64,000 nt of DNA from the NCBI RefSeq assembly GCF_007859935.1, contig NZ_SJPO01000014.1:62001-126000 (forward strand). Reading direction: 5' to 3'. Shown in pieces: positions 18,137 through 27,562 of this stretch; the stretch's first letter is position 1; each line of letters begins with the position of its first letter. Source of the stretch: Posidoniimonas polymericola (GTDB lineage: Bacteria; Planctomycetota; Planctomycetia; Pirellulales; Lacipirellulaceae). A program made the translations under genes and the position numbers. The notes beneath the pieces are model-generated. The model saw nothing but the letters and a program-made list of their open reading frames with translations. It was not told the DNA's origin and searched no databases.

Positions 18137-18628
18137 CGGAGGAACTCTTTCAGCTTGGGCATGCGCGACGAAGGATAACTAAACATCCGACTCTGGATGT
18201 CCGTTATCGCGGGGGGTAGGCAATCAGTGTGCCACTCGCCGCTCTCCCGCTGAGGTGGCCGTGCTGCCAGATAAGGTCGGGGGCGACATTTCGTCATCTT
18301 GGCCCGACGCAGCAGCGTGCCGGCGGTCTCCGAGAAGAGTCGCAGAGAAAAAAGTCGTGCGACCGAATGTCGCGTCGCACCTCCCAGCCATTCGCTCCGC
18401 GACACCGGAATCGCCCACCGGGGCCGTGACAGTTCCGCACGCCCGTCACATCACAAAACCGAACTCCCAGAAATGTAAAATTCCTAAAAAAAGGCGACAA
18501 AAACGGTTCAAAAAATGGCCGACTGGAACGAGACTATAGGGAGGTCGACGCGTCCCACCGGCTAGAGCCTCACATTACGGCCAGACGCAATTGCGCCCAA
18601 GCGGCTTCTGCACCCTTCTTTTCCCCGC
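18137..18628. other. Divergent intergenic region between the cco operon and araD
   Basis: About 490 bases between two divergent genes with no supportable gene. It contains the 18-bp dyad near the Rrf2 start. An AT-richer stretch (about 18445-18540, with runs of A) sits on the araD side and could hold the araD promoter. I found no clear -10/-35 pair. Confidence 0.6.
18183..18200. promoter_or_regulatory. Candidate operator for the Rrf2 regulator (ACATCC-N6-GGATGT)
   Basis: A perfect 6-bp inverted repeat separated by six bases. It lies 47-64 bases upstream of the Rrf2 start codon, where a promoter is expected. Rrf2 proteins bind dyads of about this overall size. Function is inferred from position and symmetry. 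Confidence 0.4.
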
Positions 18629-19324
18629 ATGAACACAACTCAACTCAAGCAGGCGGTCTGCCAGGCGAACCTCGATCTCGTCGCGCACGGCCTCGTGACG
18701 CTGACCTGGGGGAATGTGAGCGGTCTCAGCGACGACCGCCAGGTATTCGCCATCAAGCCGAGCGGTGTGCCCTACGCCGACCTCCGCCCCGAGCACTGCG
18801 TGCTGGTGAGCGTCGAGACCGGCCAGGTCGTTGAAGGCGACCTCAAGCCCTCCTCCGACACCGCCACGCACCGACTGCTCTACCAGGCGTTTGCCGGCGT
18901 CGGCGGGGTAACCCACACCCACAGCGCCAAGGCGACCGCCTTCGCGCAGGCCCGCCGCGAGATCCCCTGCTACGGCACGACCCACGCCGACCACTTCTTC
19001 GGCTCGATCCCGGTGACACGTCCCCTCACCGAGGAAGAAATCAACGCCGATTACGAGGGCAACACCGGGCACGTCATTATCGAGCGGTTTTCCGGCATCG
19101 ACCCGGTGGCGATGCCGGGCGTGCTGGTTGGCAGCCACGCCCCTTTTGCCTGGGGCAAGGACGCCGCGCAGTCGGTCAAGAACGCCGTGGCGCTCGAGGC
19201 AGTAGCGGCCATGGCGATCGACACCCTCGCGCTCAACCCGGGCACGCCGCCCGTTGACGACTTCCTCCTCCAGAAGCACTATTCTCGCAAGCACGGCCCC
19301 AACGCCTACTACGGACAGAAGTAG
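18629..19324 (+). CDS. araD: L-ribulose-5-phosphate 4-epimerase
   Basis: 231 residues, the normal length. It is a class II aldolase fold with GNVSGL (residues ~28-33) binding phosphate, KPSGVPY, the zinc ligands in THTHSAKATAFAQ (~90-102) and the downstream HAPFAWGK with the third histidine. It converts L-ribulose-5-phosphate to D-xylulose-5-phosphate. It is followed 86 bases later by L-arabinose isomerase on the same strand, which supports the arabinose role over other UlaF-type epimerases. The leader is C/T-rich with no Shine-Dalgarno. Confidence 0.92.
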   Translation: MNTTQLKQAVCQANLDLVAHGLVTLTWGNVSGLSDDRQVFAIKPSGVPYADLRPEHCVLVSVETGQVVEGDLKPSSDTATHRLLYQAFAGVGGVTHTHSAKATAFAQARREIPCYGTTHADHFFGSIPVTRPLTEEEINADYEGNTGHVIIERFSGIDPVAMPGVLVGSHAPFAWGKDAAQSVKNAVALEAVAAMAIDTLALNPGTPPVDDFLLQKHYSRKHGPNAYYGQK

Positions 19325-19410
19325 GCGGGTCGACGCCTCGCGACCTCACCCACGCCGCAGCGAGCGGCCCGAAACACCTTTTTCCTCTTTTTAAGAACGC
19401 CCCTACTCTC

Positions 19411-20883
19411 ATGTCGGCACTTCCTAGCGTGAACGAATCCGAAGTCTGGTTCATCACCGGCAGCCAGCACCTCTACGGTCCCGAGACCCTCGAGCAGGTT
19501 GCCGTCCACTCGCGCGCAGTCGCCGCTGGGCTCGACCAGAGTGACGCGGTCCCCACGCGGGTCGTGTTCAAGTCGGTTGTGACCACCGCCGAAGAGATCC
19601 GCCGCGTGATCCTCGAGGCCAACGCCTCGGACAAGTGTGTCGGCCTGGTGGCGTGGATGCACACCTTCTCGCCCGCCAAGATGTGGATCCCGGGGCTGAA
19701 GCTGCTGCAGAAACCGCTGTGCCACTTGCACACGCAGTTCCACCGCGAGATCCCCTGGGGGTCCATCGACATGGACTTCATGAACCTGAACCAGTCCGCC
19801 CACGGCGGCCGCGAGTTCGGGTTCATCTGCACGCGGCTCGGCGTGCGGCGGAAGGTGGTCGCCGGCCACTGGCAGAACGACGACGTGCAGCAGTCGGTCG
19901 GCGCGTGGACCCGCGCCGCGGCCGCCAGGCACGACCTGCGGACCGCCCGCTTCGCCCGCATCGGCGACAACATGCGTGACGTGGCGGTGACCGAGGGCGA
20001 CAAGGTCGCGGCCGAAGAGGTGCTCGGCTTCTCGGTCAACGGCTTCGGCGTCGGCGACCTGGTCGAGCACATCAGCGCGGCCTCGGACGCCGACATCGAC
20101 CGCCTGTGCAACGAGTACGACGAATCGTACGAGATGGCCGACGAGCTCCGCTCTGACGGCGGCCGCCGCGACTCGCTCCGCGAGGCCGCCCGGATCGAGC
20201 TGGGCCTCCGCGCCTTCCTGACCGAGGGCGCCTTTGTCGGCTTCACCGACACGTTTGAGAACCTGACCGGCATGCGGCAGCTGCCCGGAATCCCGTCGCA
20301 GCGGCTGATGGCCGACGGCTACGGCTTCGGCGGCGAGGGCGACTGGAAGGCCTCGGCGATGGTGCGTGCGGCCAAGGTGATGGCGGCCGGCCTGCCGGGC
20401 GGCACGTCGTTCATGGAAGACTACACCTACCACCTGCCCGCCGGCGGCGAGCAGTTGGTGCTCGGCTCGCACATGCTGGAGATCTGCCCCTCGATCGCCG
20501 ACGGCCGTCCCCGCTGCGAGATCCACCCGCTCGGCATCGGCGGCAAGGAGGACCCCGTGCGGCTGGTCTTCAACGTCCCGGCCGGCCCGGCGGTCAACGC
20601 CACGCTGATCGACATGGGCGACCGCTTCCGCATGGTCCTCAACGAGGTCGAGTGCCTTGACCCGCCGGAGTCGCTCCCGAAGCTGCCGGTCGCCCGCGCC
20701 CTGTGGAAGCCGCTGCCGGACCTCAAGACCGCCGCGGCGGCCTGGATCTACGCCGGCGGGTCGCACCACCCGGTGTTCTCCCAGGCGATCACGACCGAGC
20801 ACTTCGAGGACCTGGCCGAGATGATCGGGATTGAGCTGCTGGTGATCGACGCCGACAGCAAGCTGCGGGATTTCCGCTGCTGA
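19411..20883 (+). CDS. araA: L-arabinose isomerase
   Basis: 490 residues, close to the ~500 of the family. It begins with EVWFITGSQHLYGPETL, the classic AraA start, and contains WMHTFSPAKMWI, the PWGSIDMDFMNLNQSAHGG segment and the metal-binding region around GDWKASAMVRAAKVM and GTSFMEDYTYHL. It interconverts L-arabinose and L-ribulose in the cytoplasm. It is placed between araD and a GHMP kinase gene. There is no obvious ribosome binding site. No internal damage is seen. Confidence 0.96.
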   Translation: MSALPSVNESEVWFITGSQHLYGPETLEQVAVHSRAVAAGLDQSDAVPTRVVFKSVVTTAEEIRRVILEANASDKCVGLVAWMHTFSPAKMWIPGLKLLQKPLCHLHTQFHREIPWGSIDMDFMNLNQSAHGGREFGFICTRLGVRRKVVAGHWQNDDVQQSVGAWTRAAAARHDLRTARFARIGDNMRDVAVTEGDKVAAEEVLGFSVNGFGVGDLVEHISAASDADIDRLCNEYDESYEMADELRSDGGRRDSLREAARIELGLRAFLTEGAFVGFTDTFENLTGMRQLPGIPSQRLMADGYGFGGEGDWKASAMVRAAKVMAAGLPGGTSFMEDYTYHLPAGGEQLVLGSHMLEICPSIADGRPRCEIHPLGIGGKEDPVRLVFNVPAGPAVNATLIDMGDRFRMVLNEVECLDPPESLPKLPVARALWKPLPDLKTAAAAWIYAGGSHHPVFSQAITTEHFEDLAEMIGIELLVIDADSKLRDFRC

Positions 20884-20915
20884 GCCGCGGGGCTCACCGG
20901 CGGCCGCCGCGCGGG

Positions 20916-20945
20916 TTGACTCGCCGCGGCCGGGCTAGCGACAAT
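20916..20945 (+). promoter_or_regulatory. Possible sigma-70-type promoter before the GHMP kinase
   Basis: TTGACT at 20916-20921 and GACAAT at 20940-20945 are separated by 18 bases in the 139-base gap after araA. This would give the kinase its own promoter. It is based on consensus similarity only; planctomycete promoters are poorly known. Confidence 0.3.
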
Positions 20946-21022
20946 GTAGGGCTACCTATTGCATCCTCGCGCCGGCAGTGCCTACGGCTCCGGCGCGTCG
21001 CCCTTAGCCCTGTCGTGTCGCC

Positions 21023-22255
21023 ATGCCCGAGTCGATCCCCGCCGAAGTCCGCGAGCAGCTTGCGTCGCTCGCTAAAGAAAGCCAGCTGGACGTGCTTGGG
21101 GGCCGGGTGCGGCGTTCGTCGTCGCGGTTCTGCCTAGGGGTCGAGCACGGCGACTACAACGGCACCGAGCTGTTCGGCGTCGGCACCGACCGCTTCATCT
21201 GGCTTGCCTACAAGCCCAACGACTCCGGCCGCGTGCGGCTCAAGAGCGCCAACTTCCCCGAGGACGGTCTGATCGACTTCCCGGTCGACCAGCCGCCTGC
21301 CCCCGGCGAAGCGCCCGACTCCTGGGCCCGCTTCCCGTACGGGGTCAGCTACATCCTGGGCCGCGAGGGGCACAAGCTCACCGGCGGGTTCGACGCCGTG
21401 CTGTACGGCAACATCCCCGGCGGCGGCATGTCCCGCTCGGCGTCGCTCGCCCTGAACCTGATCGAGACCTTCCTCGAGTGCTCCGGCATCGAGGGCGTTA
21501 CCGGCATGCCGGTGGTCGAGCTCGCCAAGGCGGTCGAGAACGACTACATCGGCTCCCCCTGTGGCAACCTCGATCAGATCATGATCTACTTCGCCAAGGC
21601 CGGCATGGGGACGCACTACAAGCCGTCGGACGGCTCGATCGACCACGTGCCGCTGCCGGAGACCGCCGAGGAGTTCCGACTGGTGAGCCTCGACACGGGC
21701 ACCGTCCGGCCCGGACTGGAAAAGTCGACGTACAAGATCCGCGCCCAGGAGTGCGCCGAGATGGCCACGTTGTGCCGCGAGCGGTTCGGCATCCAGACCC
21801 TCGGCGACGTTAAGACCGAGGAGCAGTACCAGGCCATCCGCGACGCCTTTAACGACGCCAAGCCCAACCTCGTCAAGCGGCTCAAGTACATCTACGAGGC
21901 CCAGCAGCGGTTCGACACGATGCTCGACGCCTGGCGGCGGGGCGACCTGACGACCGTCGGGCAGGTGTTCCGCCAGGACGGCTACGGCCTGCGTGACGAC
22001 TACGAGATCTCCGGACCCGAGCTCGAGGCAATGTGCGAGATCGCCCGCACGGTGCCCGGAGTGCTGGGCGAGCGGATGCTGGGCGGCGGCGACAAGGGGG
22101 CTTCGGGCGCGATCGTCAAACCCGGTGCGGTCGACGCCCTCCGCGCGGCGGTAAACGAGCAGTACCCCGAGCGCTGCCCCGAGTTCGCCGGCAAGCAGAA
22201 CGTCCACTCCTGCAGCGTGGTCGACGGTCTGACGCTGTGCGAAGGACTTGACTAA
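21023..22255 (+). CDS. GHMP-family sugar kinase, galactokinase-like
   Basis: 410 residues. The first motif LGVEHGDYNGTELF corresponds to the galactokinase signature (GEHTDYN) that holds the sugar-binding residues. GGGMSRSASLALN is the ATP-binding loop, SPCGNLDQIM the region with the catalytic Asp, and MLGGGDKGASGAIV the C-terminal GHMP motif 3. The fold and motif order are those of galactokinase/arabinokinase-type enzymes, which phosphorylate the anomeric hydroxyl of a sugar. It sits in the araD-araA cluster where a ribulokinase (AraB, FGGY family) would be expected; none is in the window. The true substrate cannot be decided from sequence: galactose, L-arabinose or another sugar. Confidence 0.8.
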   Translation: MPESIPAEVREQLASLAKESQLDVLGGRVRRSSSRFCLGVEHGDYNGTELFGVGTDRFIWLAYKPNDSGRVRLKSANFPEDGLIDFPVDQPPAPGEAPDSWARFPYGVSYILGREGHKLTGGFDAVLYGNIPGGGMSRSASLALNLIETFLECSGIEGVTGMPVVELAKAVENDYIGSPCGNLDQIMIYFAKAGMGTHYKPSDGSIDHVPLPETAEEFRLVSLDTGTVRPGLEKSTYKIRAQECAEMATLCRERFGIQTLGDVKTEEQYQAIRDAFNDAKPNLVKRLKYIYEAQQRFDTMLDAWRRGDLTTVGQVFRQDGYGLRDDYEISGPELEAMCEIARTVPGVLGERMLGGGDKGASGAIVKPGAVDALRAAVNEQYPERCPEFAGKQNVHSCSVVDGLTLCEGLD

Positions 22256-22451
22256 TCCTCCCCGCCGGAAAACTCGCTCTTCGGCGTCACCCCCGCTGGA
22301 GGGGCGCCGCACACGCCGTACTTGCAAGCCGCTGGCCGTTGGCTGCTGATTCCTGAAATTCGCCAGGTTCCCCTTGGCGTACCCGATTCACTCGACGACA
22401 ATAAGGGCACAGGCGCCTACTCGTTGACGAGATTGCATCGGAGTTATTCTG

Positions 22452-22688
22452 ATGGCAAGGTGTCCTTCGTGCGGGTCGAGTTCGATGACCCGCAGCCAGA
22501 CGCAAGACCGCCGCGTCTATCGATTCTTCTTCGCCGCAAAGGCTCGATGCAATCACTGCTTCGACGTCTTCCTGGCCCCCTGCTGGTCGGTCAAGGAAGA
22601 GGTCCGTCGCATCCGCTTCCGCCCGCAGCTGGTCAACGACCTGAGCGGCAGCCAGAAGCGGTCGATCTTCCGCTCGGACGTGGTCTAG
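22452..22688 (+). CDS. Small zinc-ribbon hypothetical protein
   Basis: 78 residues with CPSCGSS near the N-terminus (residues 4-10) and CNHCFD (~33-38), a two-knuckle zinc-ribbon arrangement. It is followed by a basic, Arg-rich tail. It is probably a small nucleic-acid- or protein-binding domain; no function can be assigned. ATG 22452 is the first start before the knuckle. It lies between the kinase and tex with about 145-195 bases on each side and is not in a clear operon. Confidence 0.6.
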   Translation: MARCPSCGSSSMTRSQTQDRRVYRFFFAAKARCNHCFDVFLAPCWSVKEEVRRIRFRPQLVNDLSGSQKRSIFRSDVV

Positions 22689-22833
22689 CGCGTCGTCCTC
22701 CGGACCCACTTGGGCTCACCTGACTTTGTCGAGGAGAAGATTTCCGCTCGCAGGTCAGGGCGCATTCGCTAGAACCAGCGCGAGCTGCACTCGAGACCTA
22801 CCATTCCGGAGCGATACCGACTAGAAAACTGCG

Positions 22834-24996
22834 ATGCCCTCTGACCCCGCATCGCCCGAAACAGTCCAGGAAATTGCCGCCGAGTTGAGCCTGCCCCCCG
22901 CCCAAGTACGGGCGGCGGTGGAGCTGCTGGACTCCGGCAACACCATCCCATTCATCGCGCGTTACCGCAAGGAAGCGACCCAGGGTCTGGACGAGATAGC
23001 GCTCCGGGCGATCGAGGACGCACTCGATCGCGTCAAGACGCTTAGCGCCCGAAAATCGACTGTGCTGAAGTCGATCACCGAGCAGGGGCTGATGACGGAC
23101 GAGCTGCGCTGCAAGATCCAAGGCTGCGGCGATCTGCGTGCGCTCGAATCCCTCTACCTGCCCTACAAGCCAAAGCGACGCACCCGGGCGACCGCCGCCC
23201 GCGAGCAGGGCTTGCAGCCGCTGGCGGACCTGTTGATCAAACAAGAACCGCTTTCGCAGTCGAAGCAGGCCACGCTTCGCCCCTACGTCGACGCCACTCG
23301 CGGCGTGCCCGACACGCAGACGGCGCTGCAGGGGGCGCTGGACATCATTGCCGAACAATGGGCGGACGATCCCGAGAACCGCACCTGGCTGACCGAGCAG
23401 GCGAAGTCGTTCGGGTTGATCACGTCCAAGGTGAAACGAGGTAAGAAGGAAGAAGCCGAGAAGTTCGAGCTGTACCACGACCATCGCGAGCCGGTCCGAC
23501 GGGTTCCGTCCCACCGGCTGCTTGCCATGATGCGAGGCGCCGCGGACGGTGTCCTACGCGTGGGTGTAGAGCTGGAGGGGACTCGGGAGATTGGCGAGCT
23601 CCGCCGCCGGCTCGTCCGCAATCGGCAGTTCGAGTTCCACGACGAGCTCATCGGGACGGTGGACGATTGCTACCAGCGGCTGCTGCTGCCCGCCGCCGAG
23701 TCCGCCGTGCTGCAAACCGCCAAAGAGCAAGCCGACACCGAGGCCATCGACGTGTTCGGCAAGAACCTGCGCGAGCTGCTGATGGCCGCCCCGGCGGGCC
23801 CGCGGGTCACGCTCGGCATCGACCCCGGCTTTCGCACCGGGTGCAAGGTCGCCGTGGTCGACGGCACCGGCAAGTTTCTCGCAACCACCACCATCTTCCC
23901 GACGCCTCCGCGGAGCGACACGGCCGCCGCGGGCAAGAGCCTGCTCGCGTTGATCGAAGAACACGGCGTGGAACTGATCGCGATCGGCAACGGAACCGCC
24001 TCACGCGAGACCGACGCCTTCGCCGCCGACCTGATCAAGGAGCAGGGACTCGAGATTACTCGGGTAATGGTGAGCGAGGCGGGCGCCTCGATCTACTCGG
24101 CCAGCGAGCTGGCTGCCCGCGAGTTCCCCGACCTGGATGTCACGGTCCGCGGAGCGATTAGCATCGCACGGCGACTGCAGGACCCGCTCGCAGAGCTCGT
24201 CAAGTCGGACCCCAAGTCGATCGGCGTGGGGCAGTACCAGCATGACGTCAACCAACCGCAGCTCCGCAAGTGCCTCGATCGGGTGGTCGAGTCGTGCGTG
24301 AACCATGTCGGCGTCGACCTCAACACGGCGAGCGTGCCGCTGCTCTCGCACGTGGCCGGAATCGGACCCAAGCTGGCGGAGAACATCGTCGACTACCGCA
24401 ATTGCAATGGCCGATTCACCGACCGCAGGCAGCTAACTTCCGTCGCGAAGCTCGGCCGAAAGGCGTTCGAACAGGCGGCAGGGTTCCTCCGCATCCGCGG
24501 CGGCGATCAGCCGTTGGACAACTCGGCCGTGCACCCCGAGAGCTACGAGTTGGTGAACCGGATGGCGAGCGATTTGCAGACCACGGCCAAGGCGCTCGTT
24601 GGCAACGCGACCCTCAGCGAGAAGCTGCGTCCGGAAGACTATGTGGATGAACGGTTTGGCATTCCTACGATCGTTGACATTATCTCCGAGCTCGGCAAGC
24701 CGGGGCGGGACCCACGCAGCGAGTTCCGCGCGGTCAAGTTCAATGACAGCATCAACAGCATGGCCGACCTCAAGCCCAACATGGTGCTGGAGGGGGTGAT
24801 CACCAACGTGACGCACTTTGGCGCCTTTACCGACATCGGGGTGCACCAGGACGGGCTCATCCACGTCTCGCAACTGGCCAACGAGTACGTCAGTGACCCT
24901 AACGCGGTCGTCGCCGTTGGCGACGTCGTCAAGGTTAAGGTGCTTGAGGTGGATGTCGCCCGGAAGCGGATTTCTCTAACCCGCAAGTTCTCATGA
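22834..24996 (+). CDS. tex: Tex-family RNA-binding transcription accessory protein
   Basis: 720 residues, slightly shorter than E. coli Tex (~770). The start (VQEIAAELSLPPAQVRAAVE) and NTIPFIARYRKE are Tex hallmarks. A YqgF/RNase H-like core (LGIDPGFRTGCKVAVVD, ~residue 330), helix-hairpin-helix repeats (NIVDYRNCNGRFTDRRQL) and a C-terminal S1 domain (GVITNVTHFGAFTDIGVHQD) follow in order. Tex binds RNA and is linked to transcription fidelity and stress. Its last four bases overlap the start of yaiI (ATGA). Confidence 0.95.
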   Translation: MPSDPASPETVQEIAAELSLPPAQVRAAVELLDSGNTIPFIARYRKEATQGLDEIALRAIEDALDRVKTLSARKSTVLKSITEQGLMTDELRCKIQGCGDLRALESLYLPYKPKRRTRATAAREQGLQPLADLLIKQEPLSQSKQATLRPYVDATRGVPDTQTALQGALDIIAEQWADDPENRTWLTEQAKSFGLITSKVKRGKKEEAEKFELYHDHREPVRRVPSHRLLAMMRGAADGVLRVGVELEGTREIGELRRRLVRNRQFEFHDELIGTVDDCYQRLLLPAAESAVLQTAKEQADTEAIDVFGKNLRELLMAAPAGPRVTLGIDPGFRTGCKVAVVDGTGKFLATTTIFPTPPRSDTAAAGKSLLALIEEHGVELIAIGNGTASRETDAFAADLIKEQGLEITRVMVSEAGASIYSASELAAREFPDLDVTVRGAISIARRLQDPLAELVKSDPKSIGVGQYQHDVNQPQLRKCLDRVVESCVNHVGVDLNTASVPLLSHVAGIGPKLAENIVDYRNCNGRFTDRRQLTSVAKLGRKAFEQAAGFLRIRGGDQPLDNSAVHPESYELVNRMASDLQTTAKALVGNATLSEKLRPEDYVDERFGIPTIVDIISELGKPGRDPRSEFRAVKFNDSINSMADLKPNMVLEGVITNVTHFGAFTDIGVHQDGLIHVSQLANEYVSDPNAVVAVGDVVKVKVLEVDVARKRISLTRKFS

Positions 24997-25472
24997 CGGA
25001 CGCTCCGAGCAATCCGCCCCATATCTGGGTCGACGCCGACGCCTGCCCCGGCGCCATCAAGGAGATCCTCTTCCGCACGGCCCGCCGGCTCAAGCTGAAG
25101 CTAACCCTGGTCGCGAATCAGACGATGCGGGTCCCCCCTTCGGCGCTGTTCCAGCTGATCACCGTGCCCGACGGCGCCGACATTGCCGACGATCGGATCG
25201 TCGAACTGCTGTCGCCCGGCGATGTCGTGATCACGGCCGATGTCCCGCTGGCAGCCCGCGTCGTGGAGAAGGGGGCGGTAGCGATCGGGGTTCGCGGCGA
25301 GCTGTTTGACGACAACACGGTGCACGGCAGGCTAGCGTCGCGCGACTTGATGGAGCAGTTCCGCTCGGCGGGCGTCGACACCCGAGGGCCGAAGCCGCTC
25401 TCGCAGAAAGACATCCAAGCGTTCGCCAACCTGCTGGACCGAACGCTGACGCGCCGCCTCAACAAGAAGTGA
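24993..25472 (+). CDS. yaiI: YaiI/YqxD family protein (UPF0178, PIN-like)
   Basis: 159 residues. The opening IWVDADACPGAIKEILFRTA, then ITADVPLAARVVEKGA and RGELFDDNTVHGRLASRDLM, are signature blocks of the YaiI/YqxD family, and acidic residues sit where PIN-like nucleases bind metal. Its biochemical function is not established. The start overlaps the tex stop by four bases, suggesting translational coupling. It converges on the minus-strand peptidase-like gene. Confidence 0.93.
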   Translation: MTDAPSNPPHIWVDADACPGAIKEILFRTARRLKLKLTLVANQTMRVPPSALFQLITVPDGADIADDRIVELLSPGDVVITADVPLAARVVEKGAVAIGVRGELFDDNTVHGRLASRDLMEQFRSAGVDTRGPKPLSQKDIQAFANLLDRTLTRRLNKK

Positions 25473-25514
25473 GAACGCGCATCCGCCCCGGCGGCCAGCA
25501 CGGCGCCCATGCGG

Positions 25515-26984
25515 TTACGGCGAGAGGAACCCCTCGCGTTCCGCGGCGATAATCTGCTCGTACTCTTTCAGCCGCTCCGGCTTGTTCAGGCGGCGGAGGT
25601 TCTCGGCCAGGATGACGTTGTCGGCCACCCGGAGGAACCGCTCGTACTGCACTCGTGTCTGCTGGGCGTCGGGCCGCGTCTGCAGCTCTTGCGTCTGCTG
25701 CAGGTGCCGCTCGTACTGAGGGTGGTTCTGCACGGCGTCGACAAACTCCTGCTGGCGTGTGGTGAGGAGCTCGATGCTCACCGGATTCAGGGTGTTGGCA
25801 AGTTCCGGCCAGCGTTCCAACAGGTCCGCGACGATCTTGCTCTTGGCGGCGGAGGGGCGCCGGCCGCGCCGGCGGCGGCGGTTGCTGCGGGCTTCCCGCC
25901 TAGCGTCGGCCAAGCGGCCCTCGCCTTCCAGCTCCAGCTTCTCCGACAGACCGGTGAGGAGGGCCCGCTGCACCGGCGAGGCGTGCTCTAGCACCACGCT
26001 GTACGGGGGTTCGTCTTGCAGCAAGTCGTTCGACCCGTCCCCGAACTCGCTCTGCTCGCTGAGGAACTCGCCAGAGGTCTTGATCGGCAGGTCGATCGTG
26101 TCGGCGCTAAGGATCGTGTAGGCGTGCGCCTCTTCGAGCGAGACGCGACCGTCGCGGTCGTAGTCGGGCGGCTCGATCGCCTCACCGAAGCGGTCTCTCC
26201 CCGCTACCGCGGCCCAGAAGTAGGTGCTGTACTCCACGTAGTCGCCCTCGTCGACGCTGGGCGTGCAGCCCGCCGCGGGGCGGTCGTGAACCGTGGCGTA
26301 GAAGCCAACCCGCCCCTGAGGCGACAACCCGTTGGATGGATCCCCTCCGCGGTACATCAGGTGAGAAAAACCACCCGTGTAGCACTGCACCATCACCATC
26401 ACAACATCGACCCGCGGATCGAGGCGATCCAGCAGCCGGACGAACTGAGTCATCCGCAGGGCTGAGTTGCCCCACATCGCGATGGAAGTGTCGTACGCCC
26501 TACCCCGATCTCGGCTGCGGTGTCCGTGAGCGGTGACGTAGATGAACAGCTTGTCCCCCTCGGTCATCTGCGGCCCAAACTCGGCAAACCAGGCGTTGAC
26601 ATTCGCAGGCGTTGACGCGTTGCGGACGTTGGGCACCTGGTGGTTTCGGTACCCCAGGCCGAGGTCACGGGTGCTGCCGAAGAGCTCGGCCATTAGCCGG
26701 TTTGCCAGCGGGACTTGGCTGGGGTCGTGGACCTGGAGGTCCTTAGCCGAGCCGTGGCCGTCGGCAAAGAAGATGTCGTGTCGCTCGACGCCGCCCCCCT
26801 GCCCCGCCAGGACGCGTTGGAAGAAGAGCACGTTCTTCTCGAGCGAGGCCTGATTCCCTTCTGGGGCGTAGCCGCCGCCAATCGTGAGCACGAAGTTGCG
26901 TGCGTCGGCGAGCCGACAACCGAACAAGATGACCACCAACGCGGCAACCCTTGCCGTGCGGGGGAACAATAGGTGCAGCGTCAT
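25515..26984 (-). CDS. Secreted caspase-fold (clan CD) putative cysteine peptidase with EF-hand
   Basis: 489 residues from ATG 26984, which precedes a signal peptide (ARVAALVVILFGCRLADA). LFIYVTAHGHRSRD supplies a candidate catalytic His and VVMVMVQCYTGGF a candidate Cys, each after a hydrophobic strand as in caspases, legumains and gingipains. Around residue ~280 DYDRDGRVSLEEAHAY is a canonical EF-hand calcium loop. The C-terminal ~150 residues are Arg/Glu/Gln-rich helical and may form a coiled coil. It probably acts outside the cytoplasm; activity and target are unknown. The frame is open upstream to 27146, but that part is low-complexity and lacks a signal. Confidence 0.65.
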   Translation of the reverse strand: MTLHLLFPRTARVAALVVILFGCRLADARNFVLTIGGGYAPEGNQASLEKNVLFFQRVLAGQGGGVERHDIFFADGHGSAKDLQVHDPSQVPLANRLMAELFGSTRDLGLGYRNHQVPNVRNASTPANVNAWFAEFGPQMTEGDKLFIYVTAHGHRSRDRGRAYDTSIAMWGNSALRMTQFVRLLDRLDPRVDVVMVMVQCYTGGFSHLMYRGGDPSNGLSPQGRVGFYATVHDRPAAGCTPSVDEGDYVEYSTYFWAAVAGRDRFGEAIEPPDYDRDGRVSLEEAHAYTILSADTIDLPIKTSGEFLSEQSEFGDGSNDLLQDEPPYSVVLEHASPVQRALLTGLSEKLELEGEGRLADARREARSNRRRRRGRRPSAAKSKIVADLLERWPELANTLNPVSIELLTTRQQEFVDAVQNHPQYERHLQQTQELQTRPDAQQTRVQYERFLRVADNVILAENLRRLNKPERLKEYEQIIAAEREGFLSP

Positions 26985-27444
26985 CAGGGTGAGCTGGGCT
27001 GAGCGGACGGGGAAGCGACCGAGGACGACGGGAGGACGCGACGAGGGGGGAAGCGACGAATGGACGAAGCGACGGCGATTCACCGAGGCGACAAAGCTTG
27101 CAGATAGAACCCCGCGACCGGCAATTGGCCTCGTGGACAAAGCCAATTTGCCTCGAAAAGACGCGGCTCTCAGCTCGCCTATCGCCCGCTCGCGGAACGA
27201 AGCCCGCGGTTGGAGCCCCCCTTAAGCGTGCCGGTGCGGCCTTGCCGCCTGATGCCTGGGCCCCAAACCCTTGGCGGATCAGAAATCTCCCAGAGTCCCG
27301 ATTTCTTCGTGGAAAAGGGGCGCCCCGCGCGGTCCAATGGGGTGTTTGAGTCGATGAACCGCGGCTTCCGCCGGCGGGAGTGACAGCGCCGCGAGAATCG
27401 GCGGAATGCAAAACGGCCCTGAGTGCTCACCGCGAGCCGGCGGT

Positions 27445-27483
27445 GACTTTTGTCCCTCTGCTGTGCAAGAAGGGACAAGAGTC
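27445..27483. repeat. TTTTGTCCC inverted repeat, copy 1
   Basis: Arms 27445-27457 (GACTTTTGTCCCT) and 27471-27483 (AGGGACAAGAGTC) pair at 12 of 13 positions with a 13-base loop. The same arms recur at 27563, 36969 and 37092. Confidence 0.8.
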
Positions 27484-27562
27484 GCCTCTCGTCGCCCGCG
27501 TGAAACACCGTAACCCTTTCCTAGGAAAGCGGTTAACGCCAACTTGGATCGCCAGAGCGGCG

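Noticed and set aside
19309..20802. 497-residue minus-strand frame opposite araA
   Set aside because: Shadow of araA; product is Arg/Val/Asp-biased as expected from codon complement.
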